From assembly GCF_018918185.1 (NCBI RefSeq), contig NZ_JAHLPZ010000002.1:415441-479440 (forward strand): DNA of 64,000 nucleotides. The letters are read 5' to 3'. Positions 35,479 through 44,056 of this stretch are shown one piece after another. The notes beneath the pieces are model-generated. The model was not told the DNA's origin. It did not search any database and saw nothing but the letters and a program-made list of their open reading frames with translations. The translations under genes and the position numbers were made by a program. The stretch comes from Eubacterium sp. MSJ-21 (GTDB lineage: Bacteria; Bacillota; Clostridia; Lachnospirales; Lachnospiraceae). Each line of letters opens with the position of its first letter. The stretch's first letter is position 1.

Positions 35479-35823
35479 ATGCAGGAAAAAAGAAAGAACG
35501 TCAGACTTCCAATCAAACTCAAATTGGAAGTTTCTAATTTATTTAAGCAGGATGGTGTGAAAATCGAGAATCTTGATGCTGAAATCGAGGTCTTCGATAT
35601 ATCCAAAGCTGGTATCGGCTTTATGTCCCTGTCCAAGCTTCCGGTCAATTATTATTTCAATGCAACGATTGAATTCGAGAACCGGGAAGAAGTAATCTTA
35701 TCCGTTGTGAAGATTCTGTATGTAACACCAATTGGAAACACCGGCTATCGTTATGGCTGTGAGTTCGTCGGTCTGCCATCTATGTACGATTACATATTTG
35801 AGGAGTATGCGCAGAACCTGTAA
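35479..35823 (+). CDS. PilZ-domain c-di-GMP-binding protein
   Basis: A 114-residue single-domain PilZ protein. It has the RxxxR motif (KRKNVRLP, R4 or R5 to R8 region) and the D-x-S-x-x-G motif (VFDISKAGIGF) that grip cyclic-di-GMP, followed by the beta-barrel ending VGLPSMYDYIFEEYAQ. It probably converts c-di-GMP level into an effect on a partner protein. It is convergent with an exopolysaccharide-initiating transferase, and two EAL proteins are encoded near 59-64 kb. GGAGGG precedes the ATG, and a TATAAT lies at 35434-35439 with only a weak -35. Confidence 0.85.
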   Translation: MQEKRKNVRLPIKLKLEVSNLFKQDGVKIENLDAEIEVFDISKAGIGFMSLSKLPVNYYFNATIEFENREEVILSVVKILYVTPIGNTGYRYGCEFVGLPSMYDYIFEEYAQNL

Positions 35824-35845
35824 ACATTTCAATTCTGTTATATAG

Positions 35846-35893
35846 AAAAAGAAAGAGCTGTACACAAGTTTTCGTGAACAGTTCTTTCTTTTT
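35846..35893. terminator. Bidirectional terminator between PilZ and sugar-transferase genes
   Basis: GAAAGAGCTGTACAC and GTGAACAGTTCTTTC form a long hairpin around AAGTTTTC (35851-35888), with A/T-runs on both flanks. It serves both convergent genes. Confidence 0.9.
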
Positions 35894-35897
35894 ATTC

Positions 35898-37313
35898 TTA
35901 TTCGCATTCTTCCATCGAAGTCTCCGAAACTTTTACCTGTTCCGGCGGCTGATACTCTTCAAATACCAGTTCTTCCCCTCTGTGAAACGCCTCTGTACTA
36001 TCCTTCTTGAACAGAACAATCAACGTCTGGAACAACAGTTTGATATCCAGCCAGAAGCTGTACTCTTCAATATACGTCAGATCCAGAATCAGTTTGTCTT
36101 TCGGGGATGTGTTATACTTTCCGGCAATCTGTGCATGCCCGGTAATACCCGCCTTCACACGCAGGCGGTATTCAAACTCCGGCAGAATCGATGTATAGTT
36201 GAATACATTTGCCAACATTTCCGGTCTTGGTCCAACCACACTCATGTCACCTTTCAATACATTGAAAAACTGCGGGATCTCATCCAGCCGGTATTTCCGC
36301 AGAAACTTTCCGACACGCGTCACACGCTCATCATCCTCTACAACCGAATAATTCTCCACATTTTCACGCATCGTCCGAAACTTATACACCGAGAATATCT
36401 TTCCATCGCGCGTTGCACGATTCTGCTTGAAAATAATGCTTCCGCGATCATCAAGCTTAATCATAATCACAACCACCAGCATAATCGGTGATGTAAGAAT
36501 CAACGCAATCACAGAAATCACAATATCCATCGCCCGTTTGATAAAACGCTGTTCCAAGGTAAGTCCCTTGGAATAATTACAGTATACTGACACATCATCT
36601 AAGATAAAATGCTTGGCACTCTTTTCGATTACATCATGCATATCCGGATTAAAATATACATTTTTCATATTCTGATAACAATACTCTAATATCTGCGTCC
36701 GCTCCAGCACAGGAACGTCATAGATAAAGATCGTATCATGTTCCAGAATATATTGCTTAAGGTTCACATCCCGGTAATCCGCAACACGTTTAACTTTATA
36801 TTGCAGTTTATATTTCAGAACCCCCCTCACAATTTCATTTAAACTTTGTTGTGAAGACGTTATAATAATACAATCCTCCGGCTGGTAAATTCTGAAATAT
36901 AAATGATTCCCACCATATACAAATATCATAATCACCACAAACTGAATCGCCAGTATTGGTATCAACAAATATGGCTGTTCAAATACGAAGCTATGATTAT
37001 TCATCTGGTTTGTATTCATAATTGACAACACGATCACTGAAATCACATCAGTAAAAATCTGGTTCAAAAATAATGACAATACAATCGGCTTACTCTTCCG
37101 CTTGCCAATGTCATAATGACCGTAAATCGTCGAAAACATATAATGCATCACAATATACGCCGCAATTGTAATACCGGATGTTCTCGACAGATTCCACAGC
37201 TGCCAGTTAGATTTCGCATAAATACCATATAAAGTAAAAAACAATATCAAATTCAAAATTGCCTTGAGAAAAAAAACAAGCGATGTCTCAAGTTTTCTGA
37301 TGCTATTTTTCAT
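35898..37313 (-). CDS. Polyprenyl-phosphate sugar-1-phosphate transferase (exopolysaccharide initiation)
   Basis: A 471-residue membrane enzyme that loads the first sugar phosphate onto undecaprenyl phosphate to start a polysaccharide repeat unit. Four or five N-terminal membrane segments fill residues 1-140, then a Rossmann-like linker follows. The C-terminal bacterial sugar-transferase domain starts RAMDIVISVIALILTSPIM and contains VYKFRTM. It also has KFLRKYRLDEIPQFFNVL, SVVGPRPEM and a C-terminal GHAQIAGKYNTSP segment. Which sugar (glucose, galactose or GlcNAc) cannot be told. No other glycan-cluster genes are adjacent. It is 6 bases after glmM. Confidence 0.9.
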   Translation of the reverse strand: MKNSIRKLETSLVFFLKAILNLILFFTLYGIYAKSNWQLWNLSRTSGITIAAYIVMHYMFSTIYGHYDIGKRKSKPIVLSLFLNQIFTDVISVIVLSIMNTNQMNNHSFVFEQPYLLIPILAIQFVVIMIFVYGGNHLYFRIYQPEDCIIITSSQQSLNEIVRGVLKYKLQYKVKRVADYRDVNLKQYILEHDTIFIYDVPVLERTQILEYCYQNMKNVYFNPDMHDVIEKSAKHFILDDVSVYCNYSKGLTLEQRFIKRAMDIVISVIALILTSPIMLVVVIMIKLDDRGSIIFKQNRATRDGKIFSVYKFRTMRENVENYSVVEDDERVTRVGKFLRKYRLDEIPQFFNVLKGDMSVVGPRPEMLANVFNYTSILPEFEYRLRVKAGITGHAQIAGKYNTSPKDKLILDLTYIEEYSFWLDIKLLFQTLIVLFKKDSTEAFHRGEELVFEEYQPPEQVKVSETSMEECE

Positions 37314-37319
37314 AAACTC

Positions 37320-38678
37320 CTACTGTACTTCATATCCCTTTCTACGGATAACTTCGACTACCGCGTCTGCATGTTCCTTACAGATCGCATCTGTCTTGGC
37401 TTCAACCATCACACGGATCAGTGGCTCTGTACCACTCTGGCGAAGCAGGATTCGTCCATCATCACCAAGTGCTTCCTCAACCTTCTTCGCAGCTGCAAGC
37501 ACATCTGCATCTTCCATAACGTCCTTCTTGCTTGTAACCTTGACATTTACCAGGAGCTGTGGGTAAATTGTTAGACCGCGTGTCAACTCAGACAGAGGCA
37601 TCTTCTCCTCCACCATCGCTTCCATCAGCTTCAGAGAAGTCAGAACACCATCACCGGTTCTTGCATTTTTCGAGAAAATGATATGTCCGCTCTGCTCGCC
37701 GCCGAGGATATATCCATTTTCCATCATACACTCATAGACATATTTATCTCCAACTGCGGTCTTCTCATAGCCGATGCCCTCCGCATCCAGTGCCTTATAT
37801 AAACCAAGGTTGGACATAACTGTTGTAACAACTTTGTTATTGTTCAGTCTGCCGCGGTCGCGCAGATACTTTCCACAGATATAGATAATAGCATCGCCAT
37901 CGACCAGATTGCCCTTCTCATCGACAGCCAGACAACGATCTGCGTCACCATCGTAAGCAAATCCGGCATCCAGGTTATTCTCTACTACAAACTTCTGAAG
38001 TCCTTCAATATGGGTAGATCCACAATTCGTATTAATATTCGTACCGTCCGGTGTGTTGTTGATCACATAGGTCTTTGCCCCAAGCGCATCAAAAACTGCT
38101 TTCGCTACAGTCGAAGATGCACCATTTGCACAGTCTAATCCGACACGCAAATTCTTGAATGCACGTGTTGGAAGTGTCATCAGATAACCGATATAACGGT
38201 TTCTACCCATCGAATAATCGGTCGTTCGTCCGATTTTCTCTTTCGTTGCAAACGGAATCTCCGGTACCAGTCCATCAATATAATCTTCTATTTCCTTCTC
38301 AACAGCCGCATCCATCTTCGCACCATGGCTGTTGATGATCTTGATTCCGTTATCATAAAATGGATTGTGGCTTGCAGAAATCATAATTCCACAATCAAAC
38401 TCATCCGCACGCACGATATAGGAAACACTCGGCGTTGGTGTCACATGCATCAGATACACATCTGCGCCACTCGCTGTCAGTCCTGCAACTAAAGAATATT
38501 CAAACATATAGCTCGAACGTCTCGTATCTTTTCCAATGACGATTCGCGCCCGGTCATCCCCCTGCTTCTCCTTACCAAAATAATATCCGAGATATCTTCC
38601 GACCTTATACGCATGCTCCACTGTCAGGTCGACATTTGCCTCACCGCGGAATCCGTCTGTTCCGAAATATTTTCCCAT
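37320..38678 (-). CDS. glmM: Phosphoglucosamine mutase
   Basis: GlmM interconverts glucosamine-6-phosphate and glucosamine-1-phosphate for UDP-GlcNAc and thereby cell-wall synthesis. The 452-residue protein has the start MGKYFGTDGFRGEAN and the phosphoserine loop GIMISASHNPFYDNGIKII. It also has the metal loop DGDADRCLAVDEKG, GGEQSGHII, and the phosphate-binding RQSGTEPLIRVMVEA. The second of two adjacent Met codons (38678) is used since AAGGGGAAA is better spaced. It immediately precedes the sugar transferase gene, so it may feed that pathway too. Confidence 0.97.
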   Translation of the reverse strand: MGKYFGTDGFRGEANVDLTVEHAYKVGRYLGYYFGKEKQGDDRARIVIGKDTRRSSYMFEYSLVAGLTASGADVYLMHVTPTPSVSYIVRADEFDCGIMISASHNPFYDNGIKIINSHGAKMDAAVEKEIEDYIDGLVPEIPFATKEKIGRTTDYSMGRNRYIGYLMTLPTRAFKNLRVGLDCANGASSTVAKAVFDALGAKTYVINNTPDGTNINTNCGSTHIEGLQKFVVENNLDAGFAYDGDADRCLAVDEKGNLVDGDAIIYICGKYLRDRGRLNNNKVVTTVMSNLGLYKALDAEGIGYEKTAVGDKYVYECMMENGYILGGEQSGHIIFSKNARTGDGVLTSLKLMEAMVEEKMPLSELTRGLTIYPQLLVNVKVTSKKDVMEDADVLAAAKKVEEALGDDGRILLRQSGTEPLIRVMVEAKTDAICKEHADAVVEVIRRKGYEVQ

Positions 38679-38801
38679 CATTTTCCCCTTTCAATTTAGC
38701 TTCCTAAATTTTATCCTTTTGTTAATTATGCACGTGTGCATTATTCTTATTATATTCTATTTTAAAGAAAATGTAAAGAATTGGAACCTGATTGCAGATG
38801 C

Positions 38802-39863
38802 CTATACATCCTCGTCCGATTCCGTCTGCTTTTCCTGTGTTCGTTGCGCATTTTGTTCTATATCCTGTAATGCATACCGGCTATACAAATCCTCAAGGTC
38901 AATATCATCCTCGTCAGTGTATGCGGTTTCTTCGTCATCCCTCGGCTGATGTGCCATCTCCTCGATATTCATCTGTGGCAGCATAATATCCAACGCTTGC
39001 CTCTGGTTCTGGATTTCCACATGTTTCAGGCTTCCGCCGAATTCTCCATCAAGCGTCCATGCGATTTCCTGTTCGCCGTCTACAACGACGCGCGAAGCCT
39101 TGCACTCGAAGAACATTTCGTTATCCTCAACTTCGTTTTGCAAAAGTCCGCGGATAATCTGCTGCATCTCCGTCGGTGTCGATGGCATCTTGATAAACAG
39201 GCAGTCAAACTTCCCATCATCCAACACTACATGCTTGGCACCCCGCAGCTTGAACCCACCGACCGAAAGGGTATTTGTCACCATGCCGTACAGATATTTT
39301 CCAGTGATCGTCTTCTCATCGAACTGTGCGGTCAGATTGAAGCCCTTGTAATTCCCGATGTTTTTAATTCCTTCAATGATATATGCCGAATGTCCGATTG
39401 CCTTCTTCAATGACTGGTTCGTGCTGTAGGACACGTCAGTAAAGATACCGAATGCCGCAATATAGATGAACGACTTCTCTGCAAACTGTCCGACGTCTAT
39501 CTTGGTACATTTTCCATCCACGATCTGATTTGCTGCTTCAATTGGTTTTCTTGAGATACGAAGGCTTCGTGCAAAATCATTCGTAGTTCCAACCGGAATA
39601 TAGCCAAGCGGCACTTTTTTCAGCCCCATCTTGGAATACCCGCATACGGTGTTGTCAAGTGTACCATCACCACCCGCGCACACAATCAGGTCATAATCTG
39701 CGCCATCTACACGTACCTTTCGCTCTGCATCTTCCGGTCCCTGCGTCGGATATGTCACAACCTCGTATCCAGCCTGTGAAAATACCATGATAATCTCAAA
39801 CAAATCATTTCTGATTGCCGTTCGTCCGGCTTTCGGATTGATAATAAATAATAAGCGTTTCAT
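38802..39863 (-). CDS. YegS/DagK-family lipid kinase
   Basis: A 353-residue diacylglycerol-kinase-fold protein. It has the start KRLLFIINPKAGRTAIRN and the catalytic glycine loop CAGGDGTLDNTVCGY. PLGYIPVGTTNDFARSL follows, as in DgkB/YegS kinases, and a beta-sandwich domain contains ITGKYLYGMVTNTLSVGG. Residues after about 310 are an acidic, probably disordered tail (DDEETAYTDEDDIDLEDLY), which is unusual for the family. It probably phosphorylates diacylglycerol or a related lipid at the inner membrane face. GGAGGGAAGCC precedes the ATG. Confidence 0.87.
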   Translation of the reverse strand: MKRLLFIINPKAGRTAIRNDLFEIIMVFSQAGYEVVTYPTQGPEDAERKVRVDGADYDLIVCAGGDGTLDNTVCGYSKMGLKKVPLGYIPVGTTNDFARSLRISRKPIEAANQIVDGKCTKIDVGQFAEKSFIYIAAFGIFTDVSYSTNQSLKKAIGHSAYIIEGIKNIGNYKGFNLTAQFDEKTITGKYLYGMVTNTLSVGGFKLRGAKHVVLDDGKFDCLFIKMPSTPTEMQQIIRGLLQNEVEDNEMFFECKASRVVVDGEQEIAWTLDGEFGGSLKHVEIQNQRQALDIMLPQMNIEEMAHQPRDDEETAYTDEDDIDLEDLYSRYALQDIEQNAQRTQEKQTESDEDV

Positions 39864-39940
39864 GGCTTCCCTCCATTATCTTTTTCGTATAGCACCACGC
39901 GTCAGCGTAATTGACATGCGCACGCATCCGCGTGCTTTAT

Positions 39941-40606
39941 TTATCTTCTTGCAAGATAGGCATCCAAACCCTTTTTCCGAAGCTTACATGCCGGGCAGTT
40001 GCCACAACCATCGCCCTTGATTCCATTATAACATGTTAATGTCATATTGCGAACCAAATCAAATCCGCCAAGCTTATCAGCGAGCTCCCATGTCTCTTCT
40101 TTGTCAATCCACATCAGAGGTGTGATAATGTCAAACTCATAATCCATTGCCAGATTGAGCGATACATTTAAGGACTTGATAAACTCATCTCTGCAATCTG
40201 GGTATCCAGAGAAATCGCTCTGAGATACGCCGGTCAGGATATCGGTCACACCCTTCTGCTTTGCAAATACAGCCGCAAATGTCAGGAACAACATATTTCT
40301 TCCATCGACAAATGTATTCGGTGTGCCCTCTTCCGGTGCGTCACTGTCCACCTGCATATCATCCCTGGTCAGGGAATTCGGTGCAAGCTGATTTAACAGC
40401 GTCATATCCATGATCGTCTGCTCCACATCCAGCTTCTCACAGATTTCCTTTGCTGCATCCAGCTCTGCCACATGTCTCTGGTGATAATCAAACGATACGG
40501 CATACACCTTCTTATAATGCTTTTTCGCATACAACAGACAGGTCGTGCTGTCCTGTCCTCCACTAAATACAACAACAGCTGCTTCTTTGTTCTTCTTGTG
40601 CTGCAT
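39941..40606 (-). CDS. queC: 7-cyano-7-deazaguanine synthase
   Basis: QueC turns 7-carboxy-7-deazaguanine into preQ0 with ammonia and ATP, for queuosine in tRNA. The 221-residue protein has the PP-loop [15 protein letters not shown] and the C-terminal zinc-binding cluster [19 protein letters not shown]. The central segment [16 protein letters not shown] is family-typical. AAGGAGTGATT precedes ATG 40606. It is the last gene of queD-queE-folE-queC and about 50 bases after folE. Confidence 0.97.
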   Translation of the reverse strand: MQHKKNKEAAVVVFSGGQDSTTCLLYAKKHYKKVYAVSFDYHQRHVAELDAAKEICEKLDVEQTIMDMTLLNQLAPNSLTRDDMQVDSDAPEEGTPNTFVDGRNMLFLTFAAVFAKQKGVTDILTGVSQSDFSGYPDCRDEFIKSLNVSLNLAMDYEFDIITPLMWIDKEETWELADKLGGFDLVRNMTLTCYNGIKGDGCGNCPACKLRKKGLDAYLARR

Positions 40607-40654
40607 AATAATCACTCCTTCTTATCCTCTGTTTACATCTTCTATTGTTAACTT

Positions 40655-41233
40655 CTATTTCAGTAACATCATCAGCTTGTTCTGCAATGTCTCATTTTTC
40701 TCAAACTCACCGGTAAATGTTGTTGTAAATGTCTTCGCACTTGCATTCCGGATTCCTCTGGCTGTCATGCAGCTATGGCTTCCCTCGATCACAACTGCCA
40801 CATCCTCACTTCCGGTCACCTTACTCATAATATATGCGATATCCGTGCCGATTCTTTCCTGCAGCTGTAAGCGTTTTGCGACCATATCTGCAATCCGTGC
40901 GATCTTGCTTAAACCAAGCACCTTTCCCTTCGGAATATAAGCAACTGACACATGCATGTCATACATGAGTGCCATATGATGCTCACAGTAGCTGAACACC
41001 TCAATATCCTTGACCAATACCATGTCACTCGTGTCCTTGCCCGGACGTTCAAACGATTTATTGAACATATCTGCAATCTCATCGTTCGTATAGTTCATTC
41101 CCTCAAACACTTCTTCATACATGCGGGCAACCCGGTCTGGTGTCTCTTTCAACCCCTCCCTGTCTGGATCATCGCCAAGGGCAACTAAAATCCCGCGGAT
41201 ATGTTCTTTGATTGCTTCTTTATCGATTGCCAT
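40655..41233 (-). CDS. folE: GTP cyclohydrolase I
   Basis: FolE opens GTP to 7,8-dihydroneopterin triphosphate, the shared first step for folate and queuosine. The 192-residue protein has the zinc and catalytic segments [20 protein letters not shown] and a [11 protein letters not shown] motif, with [21 protein letters not shown] between. Start 41233 follows AAAAGGAGTATAAG. Only one base separates the queE stop from this ATG. Its place within the queuosine set implies it is regulated for preQ0 supply. Confidence 0.97.
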   Translation of the reverse strand: MAIDKEAIKEHIRGILVALGDDPDREGLKETPDRVARMYEEVFEGMNYTNDEIADMFNKSFERPGKDTSDMVLVKDIEVFSYCEHHMALMYDMHVSVAYIPKGKVLGLSKIARIADMVAKRLQLQERIGTDIAYIMSKVTGSEDVAVVIEGSHSCMTARGIRNASAKTFTTTFTGEFEKNETLQNKLMMLLK

Positions 41234-41234
41234 C

Positions 41235-41903
41235 TTATACTCCTTTTTTTTCCGGATCCCAGATGTATTTGTGCATCTGAAGCTGTAACCGGACATCCTT
41301 CATGTTTTCCTGTATCATATAATCTACGATCTGCGCCGGGGTGACCGCCGAAAATGCAGAGCTTAAATATATGGTTGCCTTCGTACACAGATCATATGTC
41401 ACAATAATCTTCTTTGCAGTTTCCAGATCTTTTGTCGAGGAAACGACAAACTTCACTACATCCTGCTTTTTCAGCCACACATAGTTTTCCGTGCGCATAA
41501 ACCGTTCCATCCCACTGTCCGGAAGCTTGTAGTCGAGTGTCATACAGACATTCTCCGGACGTGCATCATACCCGGAGATGTCCACACTTCCGTTTGTTTC
41601 GATTTCCACACGCAAATCCGTATCCTCTGCCAAAAAAGTGATCAATGCCTCGATTTCCGGCTGAATCAATGGTTCACCTCCTGTCAGTGTCACATTTTTT
41701 ACGCCACATGATTTAATATACGCATAGATTTCTTCCTCGCTCATACTCTCATATGGCACCTGTGGTTCATTCGCCCATTTTGTATCACAGTATCCACAGG
41801 CAAGATTGCATCCGGCAAACCGTATAAAACATGCAAGTTCTCCGGCATGTGCTGCTTCGCCATTGATACTGACAAACTTTTCTACTACTTTATAATCTCC
41901 CAT
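41235..41903 (-). CDS. queE: 7-carboxy-7-deazaguanine synthase (radical SAM)
   Basis: QueE contracts carboxytetrahydropterin to 7-carboxy-7-deazaguanine using SAM and a 4Fe-4S cluster. The 222-residue protein has the radical-SAM cysteines in [16 protein letters not shown] (C-x3-C-x2-C). The substrate start [20 protein letters not shown], the [17 protein letters not shown]-binding segment and ETNGS follow. Start 41903 follows TATGGAG; a 13-residue longer frame overlaps queD. It is immediately after queD. Confidence 0.95.
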   Translation of the reverse strand: MGDYKVVEKFVSINGEAAHAGELACFIRFAGCNLACGYCDTKWANEPQVPYESMSEEEIYAYIKSCGVKNVTLTGGEPLIQPEIEALITFLAEDTDLRVEIETNGSVDISGYDARPENVCMTLDYKLPDSGMERFMRTENYVWLKKQDVVKFVVSSTKDLETAKKIIVTYDLCTKATIYLSSAFSAVTPAQIVDYMIQENMKDVRLQLQMHKYIWDPEKKGV

Positions 41904-41904
41904 A

Positions 41905-42324
41905 TTACTCCATATATGCGGCACAGTTATTCGGTGTCTCATACACCGTTGCCTTTAAGACATGATAGCCCTTTCCTTTCATCTCATCATAAAAGAACTT
42001 TGCGAAGTTCTCCGCAGTCGGACGGAACATCACTTCCACAACCTTGAAATGTTCTTCTTCCAAAACATCCAGCGTCTTGCGCTTCAGGCTTCCAATCTCT
42101 ACGATCAGGCAGTGGTCCAGTGCATCTGCAATATTCTTCAGATCCGTTTTTAATTTAGAAAAATCCACGATCATGCCACGGTGTTTTCCACCAATCTCCA
42201 GACTGTTACTTCCTACCTCAATTTCAACTGTCCAATGATGCCCATGAATGTTTGAGCACTTTCCTTCATACCCTGCAAGAAAATGTGCACTGTCAAAGCT
42301 TGCATTTGTCTTTAATGTATACAT
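41905..42324 (-). CDS. queD: 6-carboxytetrahydropterin synthase
   Basis: QueD converts dihydroneopterin triphosphate to 6-carboxy-5,6,7,8-tetrahydropterin. The 139-residue protein has the zinc-binding SFDSAHFLAGYEGKCSNIHG motif with HGHHW. The active-site Cys sits before the His pair, and VDFSKLKTDLKNIADALDH and PTAENFAKFFYD follow. Start 42324 follows AAAGGAG; 9 extra upstream residues would run into the dispersed repeat. It is the first gene of the operon and is preceded by a preQ1-I riboswitch and terminator. Confidence 0.96.
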   Translation of the reverse strand: MYTLKTNASFDSAHFLAGYEGKCSNIHGHHWTVEIEVGSNSLEIGGKHRGMIVDFSKLKTDLKNIADALDHCLIVEIGSLKRKTLDVLEEEHFKVVEVMFRPTAENFAKFFYDEMKGKGYHVLKATVYETPNNCAAYME

Positions 42325-42337
42325 GTTAAAACTCCTT

Positions 42338-42439
42338 TCATACAGAGCCAAGATGTGCTCTGCGCATCTTGCTCTGATTCGTGGTCGTCAAATGCATCGC
42401 ATAAATGCGTGCATTTTCCTCGTCACCATAACAAAAAAT
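42338..42439. repeat. Two-hairpin dispersed repeat, copy B
   Basis: An ungapped match to 5434-5535 at about 93%. It keeps the first hairpin (CAAGATGTGC, TCT, GCGCATCTTG; 42349-42371, one G-T) and the second dyad (42390-42416). On the minus strand it starts at the riboswitch terminator's T-tract and ends just upstream of the queD ribosome site. It therefore fills the whole leader between them. Confidence 0.85.
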
Positions 42440-42460
42440 GCGGGCGCACAAAGCACCCGC
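42432..42460 (-). terminator. Terminator of the queD leader
   Basis: Minus strand GCGGGTGC and GCGCCCGC (42460-42440, one G-T) with a TTTGT loop, followed by ATTTTTTG. It lies between the preQ1 aptamer and queD, so it is the likely expression platform. Confidence 0.85.
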
Positions 42461-42481
42461 AACATAAATTCATCATTTATG

Positions 42482-42529
42482 GCTTGCCCTAGTTTTGTTT
42501 AACGGCAGGATGGTGCGAATGAACTGCCG
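42482..42529 (-). promoter_or_regulatory. preQ1-I riboswitch aptamer
   Basis: On the minus strand a 6-bp stem CGGCAG/CTGCCG closes a loop containing TTC and CACC. The A-rich tail TTAAACAAAACTAGGG follows. This matches the preQ1 class I H-type pseudoknot, in which the loop pyrimidines pair with the terminal GG and the adenines fill the groove. It sits 58 bases beyond the thrC side of queD's terminator and controls queD-queE-folE-queC, the pathway that makes preQ1. Confidence 0.75.
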
Positions 42530-42555
42530 CGCGTGTCATACACGCGTCTATGTGA

Positions 42556-44043
42556 TTAGATATGTAAAAAATTCTTTACCTCTGCAAGCATGTCTTCCTT
42601 GTCGCAGACGATGTTATGACGAACCTCTGCCTGACGGATATCTTCGATTGCCTGTGGTACCTTCACACCGGAAAGCTTATTAAGCTCATCTACGAGTTCA
42701 AAATCAGACTGCTTGTCATATGCACTATCGATGGCGTCCATAACGCTTCTCGTGAACTTGTATGGACTTGCTGTACTTGCAATCACGGTTGGAGTTGTGT
42801 CGCCAGTCTCCTTCACATACTTGTCATATACAGATGCCGCTACGGCTGTATGGGTATCCATAATATACTGATCGGACTCATATACACGCTTAATCGTAGC
42901 TGCTGTCTCTGCCTCAGATGCATAATTTCCGTAGAACTCTGCCAGCTGCTCCTTCATATCGTCTGTAATCGTATAAGCACCCTCTCCGTTTAACGCCTGC
43001 ATCAGTGTCTTATTCTTCTCTGCATCATTGCCTGCGATACGGTAGATCAGGCGCTCCAGGTTGCTGGAGATCAGAATATCCATAGAAGGAGAAGTTGTCA
43101 GGATAAATTCTCTCTTTCTGTCATAGGTTCCTGTGCGGAAGAAATCATACAAAACCTTATTCTCATTGGATGCACAGATAAACTTATTGATTGGAAGCCC
43201 CATCTGTTTTGCATAGTAGGCTGCTAAGATATTTCCAAAATTTCCGGTCGGAACAACGACATTAATCTTGTCACCAGCCTTAATCTCGCCATTTGCAACG
43301 AGTCTTGTATATGCATATACATAATATACCATCTGTGGCACAAGCCGTCCGATATTGATGGAGTTTGCAGAAGAAAACTGATATCCCTTAGATGCCAGAT
43401 ACTCGTTCAGTTCCTTGTCAGAGAACATCTTCTTCACACCTGTCTGCGCATCATCGAAATTACCTGTGATACCGATAACACATGTATTGTCACCCTTCTG
43501 GGTTACCATCTGCTTCTCCTGAATCGGGCTTACACCATGCTTTGGATAAAATACAATGATCTTCGTGCCCGGTACATCTGCAAAACCGGCAAGTGCAGCC
43601 TTACCCGTATCACCGGAAGTTGCAGTCAGAATCACGATCTCATTCTTCACGTTATTCTTCTTGGCTGAAGTTGTCAGCAGATACGGAAGAATGGAAAGTG
43701 CCATATCCTTAAACGCAATCGTTGCGCCATGGAACAGTTCCAGATAATACGCACCAGCTTTATGTACAAGTGGTGCAATCTCCTTTGTATCAAACTTGGA
43801 ATCATATGCACTGTTAATACAGTGGCGAAGCTCTTCCTCGGTAAAATCTGTCAGCATCAGCTTCATAACCTGATATGCAACCTCGCGGTAATCCATCTTG
43901 GAAAGCTCCTCTAAGCTCTTATCAAATGCCGGAATCTGATCCGGTACAAACAAGCCACCTTCGTTTGCAAGTCCTTTCAAAATCGCCATAGAAGCGGTTG
44001 CTTCTTCCTGTGCATTTCTTGTACTTCTGTAAACCAGTTCCAT
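42556..44043 (-). CDS. thrC: Threonine synthase
   Basis: ThrC makes threonine from O-phosphohomoserine with pyridoxal phosphate. The 495-residue protein is of the long type. Its N-terminus is YRSTRNAQEEATASMAILKG, the PLP lysine lies in HGATIAFKDMALSILPYLL, and TATSGDTGKAALAGFADVPG plus VVPTGNFGNILAAYYAK follow. Start 44043 follows AAGGAGAAGAAG. It lies 13 bases after the 3D-domain gene. The queD leader begins right after its stop, with no clear terminator (only a CGCGTGT/ACACGCG hairpin at 42530-42546 lacking a T-run). Confidence 0.97.
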   Translation of the reverse strand: MELVYRSTRNAQEEATASMAILKGLANEGGLFVPDQIPAFDKSLEELSKMDYREVAYQVMKLMLTDFTEEELRHCINSAYDSKFDTKEIAPLVHKAGAYYLELFHGATIAFKDMALSILPYLLTTSAKKNNVKNEIVILTATSGDTGKAALAGFADVPGTKIIVFYPKHGVSPIQEKQMVTQKGDNTCVIGITGNFDDAQTGVKKMFSDKELNEYLASKGYQFSSANSINIGRLVPQMVYYVYAYTRLVANGEIKAGDKINVVVPTGNFGNILAAYYAKQMGLPINKFICASNENKVLYDFFRTGTYDRKREFILTTSPSMDILISSNLERLIYRIAGNDAEKNKTLMQALNGEGAYTITDDMKEQLAEFYGNYASEAETAATIKRVYESDQYIMDTHTAVAASVYDKYVKETGDTTPTVIASTASPYKFTRSVMDAIDSAYDKQSDFELVDELNKLSGVKVPQAIEDIRQAEVRHNIVCDKEDMLAEVKNFLHI

Positions 44044-44056
44044 CTTCTTCTCCTTT

